Shown here: piece after piece, positions 36,880 through 48,800 of the stretch
Position numbering within the stretch: the first letter of the stretch is position 1
Layout of the letters: every line of letters starts with the position of its first letter
NCBI GenBank assembly: GCA_021014325.1
Contig: CM037473.1
Location: forward strand, 1,936,501 to 2,000,500
DNA: 64,000 nucleotides
Direction: 5' to 3'
Origin: Plazaster borealis
Lineage: Eukaryota > Echinodermata > Asteroidea > Forcipulatida > Labidiasteridae
Notes under the pieces: model-generated
The model's input: the letters and a program-made list of their open reading frames with translations, nothing else
What the model was told of the DNA's origin: nothing
The model's database searches: none
Position numbers and translations under genes: made by a program

Positions 36880-37144
36880 GTGATTGGCTAATTTAAAAGG
36901 TGGAATAATACCCGATTTCCATTCAGTGATGGCGTAGCTTGCACTTAGATTCGTTGAATATTAATCAAAGTTTGATTAGTTTCCCGAATAAATTGTATAG
37001 TAAAACAATAAAGGTACAACCCCGCATGGCCATGCATGGGCAATTGCAATCACTAGATCACCACCGCAGTTTACAAGCCGTATAGTAATCGAGCCGATTT
37101 GCACGCTAAGCAAAATGGCTGGTTATGTTCCCTACAGCATGGAG
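36880..37144 (+). other. Promoter-like stretch with a possible short first coding exon
   Basis: The ATG at 37115 opens MAGYVPYSME and the frame reaches GAG|gtatgc at 37144, a plausible donor. Inverted CCAAT motifs (gattgg) occur at 36881 and again at 37443 and 37504. A second ATGGCG frame starts near 37316. I do not recognise the product and cannot find following exons, so this is a weak candidate. Confidence 0.2.
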
Positions 37145-37639
37145 GTATGCCTACAGGTACAAGTTTTTGAACCTGGTTTATGCCAAGACGGACAACTATA
37201 GACTCAAACATTTAACTCTAACGTCTTTGGGTTAGTGTAGTGTGATTTAGTAACAACGAGTTAAGTGTTATGATGATCGCACATTCGCACTCATCGTAGC
37301 GGCCAGAAATTAAATATGGCGCTCGACGAGAAATTTGTTGACACTTCGTCAATGTCTGTAACAAATTACACCATTCATCAACGCTATCAATATGAAGATA
37401 GGTGGTTGGTGAATACAATCACACGATAAGATATTAAAGAGAGAAGGGCATGTGATTGGCTGGTTGGAGTGAAGTGATACATGATAGCCAAACAGTGGTG
37501 TTGTAAACAACGCACTTTGATTGGAGGGTGGTTGTTCCTGATGGTCATTCGTTGGCTTAGATGTTATCGGAGAAGCTTATACGAAGTAATGGAACAAGAT
37601 GATAGTTTTGAATGGTGCAGGGTGATACTTAAAAGCCAA

Positions 37640-38330
37640 TTTGTTGTTACCATAGTAATACAAAAGGCAATTAAACAGATTTCTGTCTCCTCCATGACGT
37701 TAAATCATAATTGGTTGTTACCATAGTAATAGAAAAACACATTTCTGTCCCCTCCATGATATTAAGTCATAATTGGTTGTAACCATAGTAATACAAAAAC
37801 AAATTTCTGTCTCCATGATTTTAAGTCATAATTGGTTGTAACCATAGTGGTAGAAATACAAATTTCTGTCTCCTCCATGATGTTAAGTCACAATTGGTTG
37901 TTACCATAGTGGTAGAAATACAAACTTTTGTCTCCTCCATGATATTAAGTCATAATTTGTTGTTACCATAGTGATACAAAAACAAATTTCTGTCTCCTCC
38001 ATGATTTAAGTCATAATTGGCTGTTACCATAGTGATACAAAAACAAATTTCTGTCTCCTCCATGATTTTAAGTCATAATCGGTTGTTACCATAGTGACAG
38101 AAAAACAAGTTTCTGTCTCCTCCATGGGTTAAGTCATAATTGGTTATTACCATAGTGACAGAAAAACAAGTTTTTGTCTCCTCCATGATGTTAAGTCATA
38201 ATTGGTAGTTACCATAGTGATAGAAAATACTCTTCTATCTCCATGATGTTAAGTCATAACTGGTGGTTGCCATAGTGATATAAAACGATTTCTATCTCCA
38301 TGATGTTTAGTCATAATTTGTTGAAAAATG
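37640..38330. repeat. 61-bp minisatellite, about 11 copies
   Basis: The unit is approximately ttaagtcataattggttgtt, accatagtgatagaaaaac, aaatttctgtctcctccatg. The ccatagt core recurs near 37650, 37722, 37783, 37843, 37906, 37967, 38028, 38090, 38150, 38212 and 38269. Copies diverge toward the right end. Each unit has attgg followed by gttaccatagtgat. Confidence 0.9.
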
Positions 38331-38866
38331 TCTCATTACATAACAGGATGTCTTTCTTTCTAGTGCTTAAGGCTACCATCTATTGCTTTTTTGACTGTGG
38401 CATAAAGTATTCAATAAAGATACAACATTGATAGTGGTGGTTCCTATGTTTTCTGTTTAATTAGTTAATTTTAGTTAACTTATTTATTATTTACTTATTG
38501 ATGAATCAGGCACACTTGAAGAAATGTGCTGAGGTGATTATTGCTTGTACCAGCTTAATACAAGTTAGCTCTTAGATCAGCACCATGGTAGTTTTGTAGC
38601 CACACCGATATCAATGTTGTACCTGTCCTTAACAAATACACTTGGCGGCTTAGTGCTTAAAGGACTTGCCATAGACAGTGCAAGTCACATCGTGCATATT
38701 CAAAAGTTTGGGCCTATACATGATAAAGTGATGCACAATTTTGTTTTCTTCACATCATTAAGGAAGGCTCCCAAAAATGTATGTTTATGCACAAAACTTG
38801 CACGGTCTATTGCTGTACTCAACCAAAATAGATCAACGACACCATTCAATACCGCAATTATGATCT

Positions 38867-39050
38867 GGGCCCGATTTCATAAAGCCGTTTAGCAGAAAAT
38901 TCTGCTCAGCAAATTTCTTTGGTAAGCAAGAAATGGGAGGGGTACCAGTCACAGCAATGGTAACTGTATGGTATTTTGGCTGGTAACCTATTTTTTAAAG
39001 CAAGAGTTTTCTGTGCTTAGCAAGTTTTTGTGCTTTATGAAATTGGACCC
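38867..39050. repeat. Inverted-repeat element (ggcccgatttcataaagc ends)
   Basis: The left end gcccgatttcataaagc pairs with the right end gctttatgaaattggaccc. The interior has ttttggctggtaacc and gcttagcaagttt, as at 21408-21575. Confidence 0.65.
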
Positions 39051-39115
39051 AGGTCATCCACAGTATCTTTAAGCACTGAGCTGATGGACTGCCCGTATAA
39101 TTATTATCTAGTTTT

Positions 39116-39829
39116 CTAATGTTGGAGCCGAGTGCAGCCAAGCAGCAACTTGGCTGACTCCTGCTGTTGATGAGTCTCCCCATCAGCAGGGCTGGCAGGT
39201 GAATGGTAGGTGGGTAAGGAGGTGCATTCCCCTTTATCAGCTTGATGAGGGGTTGTCAATTCTTGGATGAGGTGATCGTCGCTGTCCAGGGTACCACTAA
39301 AAGGCTTATTGTTGTTAGCAGGCGAAAACAAGCTTGTCTTAGATGGCATCTTCTTGTTTGTAGGACTGATTGAGATTCTACCTTCTGGACTTCTTGAAGG
39401 TGTTCCTCCAAGATCTGTCTTAGAAACCTTCATGGACTGACCTGTGTCAAGTTCAGGGAAGCCACCTGACAGGTTGCTTAAATTTTGCATTGGTATGACG
39501 ACAACAGGTTTCTTATAGAAAGGATTGCCATGTGTATTGGATTGACCTGTATCTGGTCCATAGAAATCAGATAATGGCTTGCTGGAAGCTGGCTGGGTTG
39601 AGCAAATGGTAGGCGTCATTTTACCTCGAGGACTCTTTGAAGCTCTCACATGGTGAGAAAGTTTCAAAGTGCTATCTCCAGGACTCTTTGGATCACAGTT
39701 GAACTGACCTATGTCATGTTCATTCAGGAAATCACTGGGTGACTTCTTTAGAGCTGAGAGTGTGGGACTTATGTTGGGAGAAGTCTTGTACCCAGGACTA
39801 TCAAACGATCTCCTTGTATGAGGACCTTT
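39116..39829 (-). CDS. Open frame continuing in phase after the TAA of exon 16
   Basis: From 39829 to the TAG at 39118-39116 the same frame stays open for 237 codons with no ATG needed. The content continues the upstream protein: GPHTRRSFDSPGYKTSP, HHVRASKSPRGK, DTGQS (twice) and GTPSRSPEGR echo KSPTRRPCRASESPSGK and RGQSFEVSKSP before the stop. It is probably coding. Either the TAA is an allelic or assembly nonsense change, or it is read through. Confidence 0.6.
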   Translation of the reverse strand, partial: KGPHTRRSFDSPGYKTSPNISPTLSALKKSPSDFLNEHDIGQFNCDPKSPGDSTLKLSHHVRASKSPRGKMTPTICSTQPASSKPLSDFYGPDTGQSNTHGNPFYKKPVVVIPMQNLSNLSGGFPELDTGQSMKVSKTDLGGTPSRSPEGRISISPTNKKMPSKTSLFSPANNNKPFSGTLDSDDHLIQELTTPHQADKGECTSLPTYHSPASPADGETHQQQESAKLLLGCTRLQH

Positions 39830-42800
39830 TTAGATCTTATCCAGACCCACAGAATCTTGGGTCCATTTGGTCACTTGGTTCATTGTGAAGCAGTCTCTTG
39901 ATATCCTTTTTGGTTTGTGATTCAAATTAGTTGTATTCTTTCCTGATGGACTCTCAGATGCCCTACATGGTCTTCTTGTAGGACTTTTCGAAACTTCAAA
40001 GGATTGACCTCTGACAGGGTCAGTAGAATTGTCAGAATCATCTGCAGTCATCAGACTCCTAGGACTGAACATGCTCTTTGAAGAAACTACTTCAGGAGTT
40101 TCGCAGAGCTGATCTTTATCAGAAAGAGGGTTGGTAGTTTGAAGAGTTGCTGCCAGAATTTCGACTTTGGGAGTTTGGGAAGGTGATACCAGATTGGATG
40201 ATGATTTCGTAATGAAACCCTCAAGTTTCTCCTGACACAATAGCGATTCTTGTGATTGGAGGTCTATGGAATGGTCATCCATCTCTTGTACTTGCTGCAA
40301 CTGGCAACACTGGTTTCCAGTGTCAGAGATCCCTAAAGTGACATCACCTTGTTTCATTCTAACTGAGGATTGACTTTCATGCTGAACTTCAGTATTGTCA
40401 CCCATGGCTTGATCAAAATGACATCTAGGATTTTGTTCATGACCTACATCAGTTGGAGTATCCACTACTGAAATGGGCCTTAACTCAGGGACAGAGGCTA
40501 GACCAGATCTTTTGGGTCCTGGAGCTGGACATGCTGAGCTAATTCTCCGAAGAGTGTTGTCACTTGTGATGGTTACTTTACTCTTGCTCCCATTCCTCCC
40601 AGAACGTTTTTGCACTTTGGGGTTAGGTTTGAATGAGTCTTGACTGTTGACAGTTATTAGAGCAATGTTAGAATCTTTGCTCTCCACAGAAGAGATCTTT
40701 CGTCTGGCGTGAACAGATGGAGATAAAGCCAAATCCTGCGGAGCTAAGAAACTAGAATGGTTCTGCTTCAGCCTGCAAGATGAGTTGGACTTCAAAGAAG
40801 AGGATTTGTCATATGGTGGTGGCACTGGAGTTTCAGTACGTTGTTTAGGTTGTTTCAAATTTGGCTTGCCAGATGCGGATTGACTGGACTCAATTGGGTT
40901 ACTTGTTTTAGCAGCGCTTGCAGAGGCAGTAGGTTTCTGCTGACTACCATTGCAAGGGAACGACACACTTTTTGAAACATTCAATTTCTTAGCTGGATTT
41001 ACTTTGATCTTGACATCACTAGTTGCAGAAGATGAAGAGGTTGTGGTGCTTACCTTCTTGCTAGGCTTTACATTTGTGCTGACTTTGGCACCATTAGCTG
41101 CCTCTCTGATCATCCTGCTTGAAGCAGCACTGCCTCTTGGCTTAGTCAAGGATTTCTTATGATCAGTGCTTGAAGATCCCTTATGGGTAGAAGTACTAGA
41201 AGGCTTTTTTGCATTGGTTACAGACGACTTCTTATAATCACTGGTAGGCTTTTTGGTTACATCAGACTTTGCATTTACAGACTTCTTTGTCACTACAACC
41301 TTTACATTATTTGGTCCTGGTTTCTTAGAACTTCCACATTTTGTCTTGCTCTCGCTAAAAGCCTGCTTATTACTTTTCAGATCTTTTTTGATATTCTCAT
41401 TTGATTTTTTATCCTTTCTACCAAAGAGTGACGTACGGCTCTTCTTTGAAGCTGACTTGGCTACTACAGCTTTGATCTTTGAAAGAGCTGACGACTTTCC
41501 CGTAGGTTTTTCATCAGTTGCAATTACCTGAAAAGAGATTTCTTTATAAATATTTGTCTGAAGTGTGTATAAAGTAAAAATAAAAGTAACAATAATCAAT
41601 TGTATCGTGTCTTTTGAATGGACATTATAATTTTTGTTTGAAAGGTTTTTGCATTTCATATAGTCATTATTTGTGTTTGTCGTTACTCACGTCATCATCA
41701 GTCTGGATTGATATCTCACATGTCTGATTGGCCAATTGAGAAGTCGGATGTCGGACATTGCTGGATGACTTTTTCAGCTGGGCAATTATGACGCGAGTAA
41801 TCTCATCTTTGTCTACTGCAGACCTGGTGCTGACAGACTGATGGTCAAAGAAAAGTTGAAGTATTTAATGATATTTTCACTTAAAATCGTATTTTTGTTA
41901 TTTTATAAATGCTGCAAAAATTAAATTGCTCTTAAGGCAGCCAAAAATTGTATAAACTTTGCCTTGTAATAGAACAAGCTTAATAATTAATCACATTTGA
42001 TTTATTTCCAAATTATTGAAATTTTACAGTTACTTTTGCAATGATTAATAAAAATGGATACATTGGTATAGCCAAAAAAAAATTAAACCGCTGTCTTTTA
42101 TGAATGTATTCAAAGTTATTTTAATGTTCTCTGTGTTTTTAATCTAATGTAGTGAAATCAATGTGCTTTTGAATGTAGAGGACCACAATGGAAATAAGCT
42201 GTTTTTAGCTTTAACCTTTTTGGCCTTGGATTCCAGTTTTTGGTTAATGATTCTAGTCTGCCTTTATTTATTGTAATGTTCTATTTATTGTTCTTTTTAA
42301 GATTTCCATGGAGATTGTCAACTAAAACCAAACAAAATAAAAACTGATCTAGGTTAAACAAAAATAACTGAAAAGCAATTATCAGTGTGATTAATAAAGT
42401 AGTGCTTCAGTTTATTTTGCAAAAAAAGTATATAATCATCAGTAAAATTAATTGTTCAATTACACCTAATGCAATAATACATCATATAACAACAATTGTT
42501 CAAAATTTGTTTAATGATACATTTATCTTAAACTGCAAGTCAAAATGTAATCAAAATTAAATTTGTTCCCAACTTTCTCAAAGGCTGAAGGATCTCAGAT
42601 GGTGATAAAAAAAATTATAAAAAGTTATCTAATCATGAAATAGACAAAAAATTTAAACAATCATAACAAAACTATAGTAAACTTGCTGGTACAACCATGT
42701 ATAAAACTCTTTTGGGAGAAGTGTTGGTTCTCCTGAAGACGAGCAGAATAAACTGCTCAAAACATCGAGACCACACCGTTTCTTCTTGGAGCCAACACTT

Positions 42801-45800
42801 CTCCCAAAAGAGTTTTAGACATGGTTGTACCTGCAAGTTTACTAACTATATTTTTTTCTATGATCCACACCATACAAAGCTTCAAAAATCACTAAAACAC
42901 AATCAACAAAATAATGCATTACTTTACTCAATAAATAGATTTAAAAATTAATAAAATCCAAGGTTTTGTAACTGACCATGTCAGCTGTTGTATTGGTAGA
43001 GCCAGTCTGCTTAGACAAGAGATTCTCATTCTTGGTAGAGATGCTTGCTAAGACAGCGTTGACTAGATCAGTTGCCTGTTGATCTAAGCTGGTAGAGGAC
43101 ACCTCATGAAGATCACCATCAAGAGGCTGTCAAATGTAGAAATGGTCTCAACTGTTATTGTTTGTTGTTTGAAATATGGTTTGAATTTTGGGCCGATAAA
43201 ATTGGCGATGTCAAAAACTTATGACTCATCAACTCATTCTATATTTTACCTTTACTTTGTTTGTCCATGATGCTACAGGCAAACACAAGCATATTTTGAG
43301 GTTAGGGTCCACATTTTCTATTCACCAGGCAGACATAAAAATGTCTAAATTCTGAAAAAAGTCTGATATTTCTCATCCCTGGTAATTCAGCATTAAAGTG
43401 TGTGATTTTGTTTCCATCGCATGTTTAAGCAATGTACATAAATGTATGAAGGAACTGTTTTCCATGCTTTCAGGCCTTACTTTGTTATACGTTTCTGGTA
43501 ATGAAAGCATGGATGCCTCATAAGTGAACTTAATCACTGTAGCTTGCAAGCCTGAGGAAACTTGTATACAACGGTGCTTGCTATGTGAACCAGAAACACC
43601 GGGGTTAACCCCTACTCTTCCACGAAACGAGTTCTTGGTTCTTTTACATGCACTACCAATCCTAGTACACGGGACCTACGGCTTAATGTCCCATCCAAAG
43701 GACAAAGCAATTATGGAGGAATCTTGCTTAAGGACACAAGTGCCACGACCGGGACTTGAACACACACTCCGCTGATGAGAAATGCTTGAGTCCAGGTGCT
43801 CTTAACTGATCGGCAACGACAAGCCACTTCTTACCTTATCAAAAGTTGTGGGAGTAGTCACAATTGGTTGGGATGACTGCGCATCCTCTGGTGAGATACT
43901 TGCCTGGACTTCACTCACAAGATGGGCAGCTTCTTGATCCAGTACAGAAGGAAACTAAAGGCAAAGTTAAATAATAAAACAATTATAAATTTTTCATGTT
44001 TCTTTCTTTTCTTGTTTTTGGGCACAACATAGTTCATTTTGAAAATGTCCATAAATTTCTTCTTCAACTTATCATTTGGTTTGCCTATCCAACATACCAT
44101 GTCATCTTCAGTATCCATGGCAGTAGAGCCAGTTGATTTCATCTTTGGCTCCTCAGGGGCCACAGAGAGTTGTTCGTTGGTGATGTTTGCTAACACGGAA
44201 TCTACTATAAAACCAGCCTCTTGGTCTAGGCTCAGAGTGGATGTCTCAGTAGCAGGCTGGAAATGACACACGAGAGAACAACTTTGTTAAAATATTCAAG
44301 CTATTGATTTGCATTCAACTCAACCTATTTTTTTAATATTATGAATGGAGAGACACTTAGGCCGTGTCTGAATTGGCGGCTACGGCTATGGCTACATCAC
44401 CGCGTCATCATGCGCTGAAGTATAGGACGTCCTTAGCAACACCCTTAGCAACAGTCTAAGCTTTAGCAGAAGCCGCCAATTTGGATACGGCCTTTGTATG
44501 GAGGTATCTTCAAAAAACCTGGACCTGTGTGAGATGCCTCATGGACACACAAACACAGAACACAAACAAATGAACAGACAAGTTGATCCATGTCCAGAAT
44601 ACATTTATAAAGAGATGAACAGATATTATGTGAAATGGGGTGTGAACAATAGATGTAAACAAATTTGTTTTTAAATAGCAAAAAATCCTTCTGACATTCA
44701 AAGGTAAAGTGTTCTTATTTTATGTTAGATTCTTTCTCACAACATACCATGTCATCTTCAGTATCCATGGCAATAGAGCCAGTTGGTTTCATCTTTGGCT
44801 CCTCAGGGGCCACAGAGAGTTGTTTGTTGGTGATGTTTGCTAACACGGAATCTACTATAAAACCAGCCTCTTGGTCTAGGCTTCCAGTAGATGTCTTAGT
44901 AGCAGGCTGGAAAGGACACAATTTAAAATCAATCTTTTCGTAGTATCCATACTAAATAACAAATTTGTAAACAATGGAAGAATAAACAACATCTTATGAA
45001 CGAGCCAATTCTATAATATAATGAAAGGATGGAGAGAAACTAAGTATGAAGGTATTTTCATACAGCCAGGGCCTGTGGTGAAATGCTTGAACAGACAAGT
45101 TGATCCAATTCAAAAATACAACAATTAAGAAATAAACAAGAAATATGTGATATGAGACAAAAGGATTAAAAAAATATATGTACAAATAACTTTCCGGAAA
45201 TCCTAAAGCAACTATATAAAGCTCATATTCTCAGTTTTTTCCTCTCACATCATACCATGTCATCCTCATCCATGGCAATAGAGCCAGTTGATTTCATCTT
45301 TGGCTCCTCAGGGGCCACAGAGAGTTGGTTGTTGGTGATGTTTGCTAACACGGAATCTACTATAAAACCAGCCTCTTGATCAAGGCCTAGAGTAGATGTC
45401 AGAGCAGCAGGCTGAAAATAACACATAGGAATAGCTTAAAGGATGAAGTCAGAGTCTGTGTGTTTTACAGTCTTTTTCGATATTGCAGTTCTATCATGGT
45501 GTGTTGATATTTTCAGGCCTGGAATTTCATCTTTCAGAGGGGAAGGCCATTTTTTGATTTTTCAAAGGGCACTGCCATTGGAGAATCTTAAAGTCTATGG
45601 GAAACTTTTGAAGGGGCACCAAGCCTAAGACCAGGGCAACAGAGACAATAACCTCTGTTTATTTCAAGCTTGATTTTCCCTTTACTGGTGCAAGACTTCA
45701 AAGCATGTGAAGGATTTCTCTCTACCTTTTTATATAACACCTGTCTGTTAAATATTTATAGACAGGTCACATAATTATGTGTCTTTTATTATTTATGAAG

Positions 45801-48800
45801 GAGAGCCTATAAGTCAGGTGTCTGTTTGTCTGTCTGTTTCTTGGATTGTTGTACTTTGAGAATGTTTAACTGTTCATCTGTTTTTCACTTCACTCACCAT
45901 ATTACAATCGTTGATTGCAGCATCAGAGTTCTGTCCATCTGCAATGGATTCCTGTACAGTTTCCTCATTGTCCAGGCTGGTAAAGACAGCATCTACTAGA
46001 TTAGTAGTTGCTTTATCCAGACTACTTGCAGATGATCCTACTTGCTGATTCAATGGCTGTGGTGATCAACATGATTGAAGAAACAAAAACATATTTTATA
46101 CTTCATTTTATGGATAAAAAGGCAGACATAATTATTAGTGTTTGTCTTTAAACTTATCACGATCATAACTGGCCCCAATTTCATAGAGTTGCTTAAGCTC
46201 AAAAAGTAGCTAAGCACAATCAAATTATGCTTACCAGAATAAGTTACCAGTCAAAATACCATATGTTACATGTTTTTTGTGAATTTCAAAGACAGATGTT
46301 GGCTTCAGCGGTTTGTACAATTCTTTTGTAAATAACAATTTTAATCTGAAAATTTCGCAAATTATATTTTTGAAAACACTTTTCACAACTTACCTTCTCC
46401 TCAGTCTTAGGAGAGGTGGTGGTAGACAGAGTGGGTATGGTTTCATTCGGGGTGTTGTCAACAGAAGTCTTAGCTTCAGTGACAGCAATCAGTCTGGAGC
46501 AGGCAGATGCAGAGCTGGTAGGACACGCTGGCATTATCTGATAAATTAATCAAATTAATCAAATTACTTTACACTGAGACCATTGTTCTCCTTTTATATT
46601 ATTATTATTATTATTTTTGATTTTTCATTTATTTCTTTTAATTATTGTTATTATTATTAAATATATATATATATATATTTTTTTTTTTGGGGGGGGGCCA
46701 ATTTATCTTTATTCTCTTTTCGCTCAAGAAAAGCAAATTTGAAATTTAAACTTGTTGATATTTGATTCTTTTTGGGGTGGGGTTGGGGTAGGTAGTGTTT
46801 GTGGGATGGTGGACCCTTCTAACAAACTGGTCTTGTAGAAAATTCTGTTCAAATTGTAACTGTCTTATCAGTATCTAAACATGTTGTTTTTTACCTTTGC
46901 TAGTTCTTCAGTCACCTTTTCATCCTTGATCAGCATTTCTACATCATTGTCAACACTCATCATGGTGTCAGAGTCATTAGTCAGTTCCTAGGTGAAAGAG
47001 GAATTATGTTTCTTCTTTATGTTTTATTTCTTACTTCTCTTAAAGGTGAGGTCATAGATTAGTTTTTGTCAAAGTAATGCTGATTTATAGGCAACATTAT
47101 AAGAAAGATACAACAAAAGTCACATGTGAAAGTTTCAGCTGAATACAGTGTCTACTCGCTGAGAAAACAGCAACAAAACTGTCATAGTATTTTCACCAGA
47201 ACACAGAATCCATCAACATTTAGCAAGGTTACAGAGGGTAAAAACCGCATCTCTGGCCGCAGCATTTGCGGACGGACACCAACTCTCAGAAATCTGGGAA
47301 ACGATTCATGCATGAATCGTTTATCAGATTCAAAAGTTTTTGAGTAAAAAATTATCCAATTCATATTATTTTTAAGGGAATCCTTTCTCAAAATAGTTTA
47401 TACTATCAACAGTACAGTGCTTCTCACCAAGTAAGTTTTTATGATCATTATTTTGTTGGAGTATCACCAATCTACGACCCTACCTTTAATTATAACTTGT
47501 GTATAGTGGTATAGTGATTATAGTAATTAAAGAACACAAAAATAAATGCCTCTGCTTATGTGGTACTCTCATGTTTCAGCATAAAACAGTAATCTGCACA
47601 TTAAAGGGAAAGTATACCTTTGGTTTTTGGAACCATTCAATTGTTTTAATCCTATATATAAATGTAGATATACAATAAAACTAACCTGTGAAAATTTCAT
47701 TTCAAAAAGTGGTCGCGTTTTTGAATCATCGCCAAAATCTGGAGCGGTTATGTCCTCGCAGGAAAAATAATCCGTAATTGGAATACTCAATCTGAGAAAC
47801 GTATTTGACAGTAACGTTTCTCAGATTCATATTTTGGGGGATAAAAACTAATATTTTTTTCCATAACCACATTTCTTCAAAGTGAAATGATTCTCTGAAT
47901 GCTTTATACTATCGGAAGCTGCTGTACTTCTGACCAAATAGGTTTTTATAACCATTAATTTTATTTACTTTATTTATTTCTTATTTACCCTGGGGAAACC
48001 TCTCAGTGAAACACTGTTTTTCAGAGGTGCCCAGCAACTACAATAAACACATTAAAATTTTAAAATTGTATTAATATAAAAATATATTTAAAAAAACATT
48101 TCAAGAGTGATTACCAAACTTATACCTTCCCTTTAAGCTGAATAGGGTACTGTCCAGGTCACAAGAAATACTCACCTCCACTTTGGAAGGAACAGTAGTA
48201 GTTGTGGGTAGTTTCTCCCCCAAGGTGTTATCAACAGAGGACTTTGCTTCAGCGACAACAATTAGTCTTGAGCTGGTAGATTGTGCTGAGCTGGTTGGAT
48301 GCTCAATGGCTGGGGCAGACTGCAATTAGAGTAACACAGTCGTTAAAATGTCTGATGATAATTTAAGACATTTGACTAAATATGTGGGGTCAAATAATAA
48401 AACATTCAATGATATCCTGAAAAAATTATCATCAGAAATTATATTGATTTTTGGATTGTGATATTATTGTGAGTATGGTATCAGATAACTTTGAAATGTC
48501 AAGTTAGGGCTTTGGTTATTGTTTGGATGAAGTTTTGTTTTATTGACAGTATGCAAAGTCATTTCTAAATTGACTCAAACCTATTTTAGTTTCAGATGTC
48601 GCCTGACTTTTTTTATCAGGTTTTGACTCCTTACCTCAGTCTGCTCCTTGAGTTCCTCGGTCTTGCTCATTGTGTCATTGATAGTCATCTTAGCGATGAC
48701 ATCACTTGAGATGGAGACAGGAATAGCTTCAGTGTCATCCATTCCAGTTGAAGACATCTTATCGTTCTTCATCGATGCCTTCAAGACAACATATGAGGGA

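Noticed and set aside
37640..38330. CRISPR-like array
   Set aside because: The units are contiguous 61-bp tandem repeats without unique spacers, in a eukaryotic genome.
40950..41531. Plus-strand hydrophobic ORFs opposite the Lys/Ser-rich tail
   Set aside because: Antisense of AAG/TCT-rich codons gives Leu/Phe-rich frames; no independent support.
43524..43775. 83-codon plus-strand ORF
   Set aside because: Antisense of the tRNA-derived SINE at 43570-43823.
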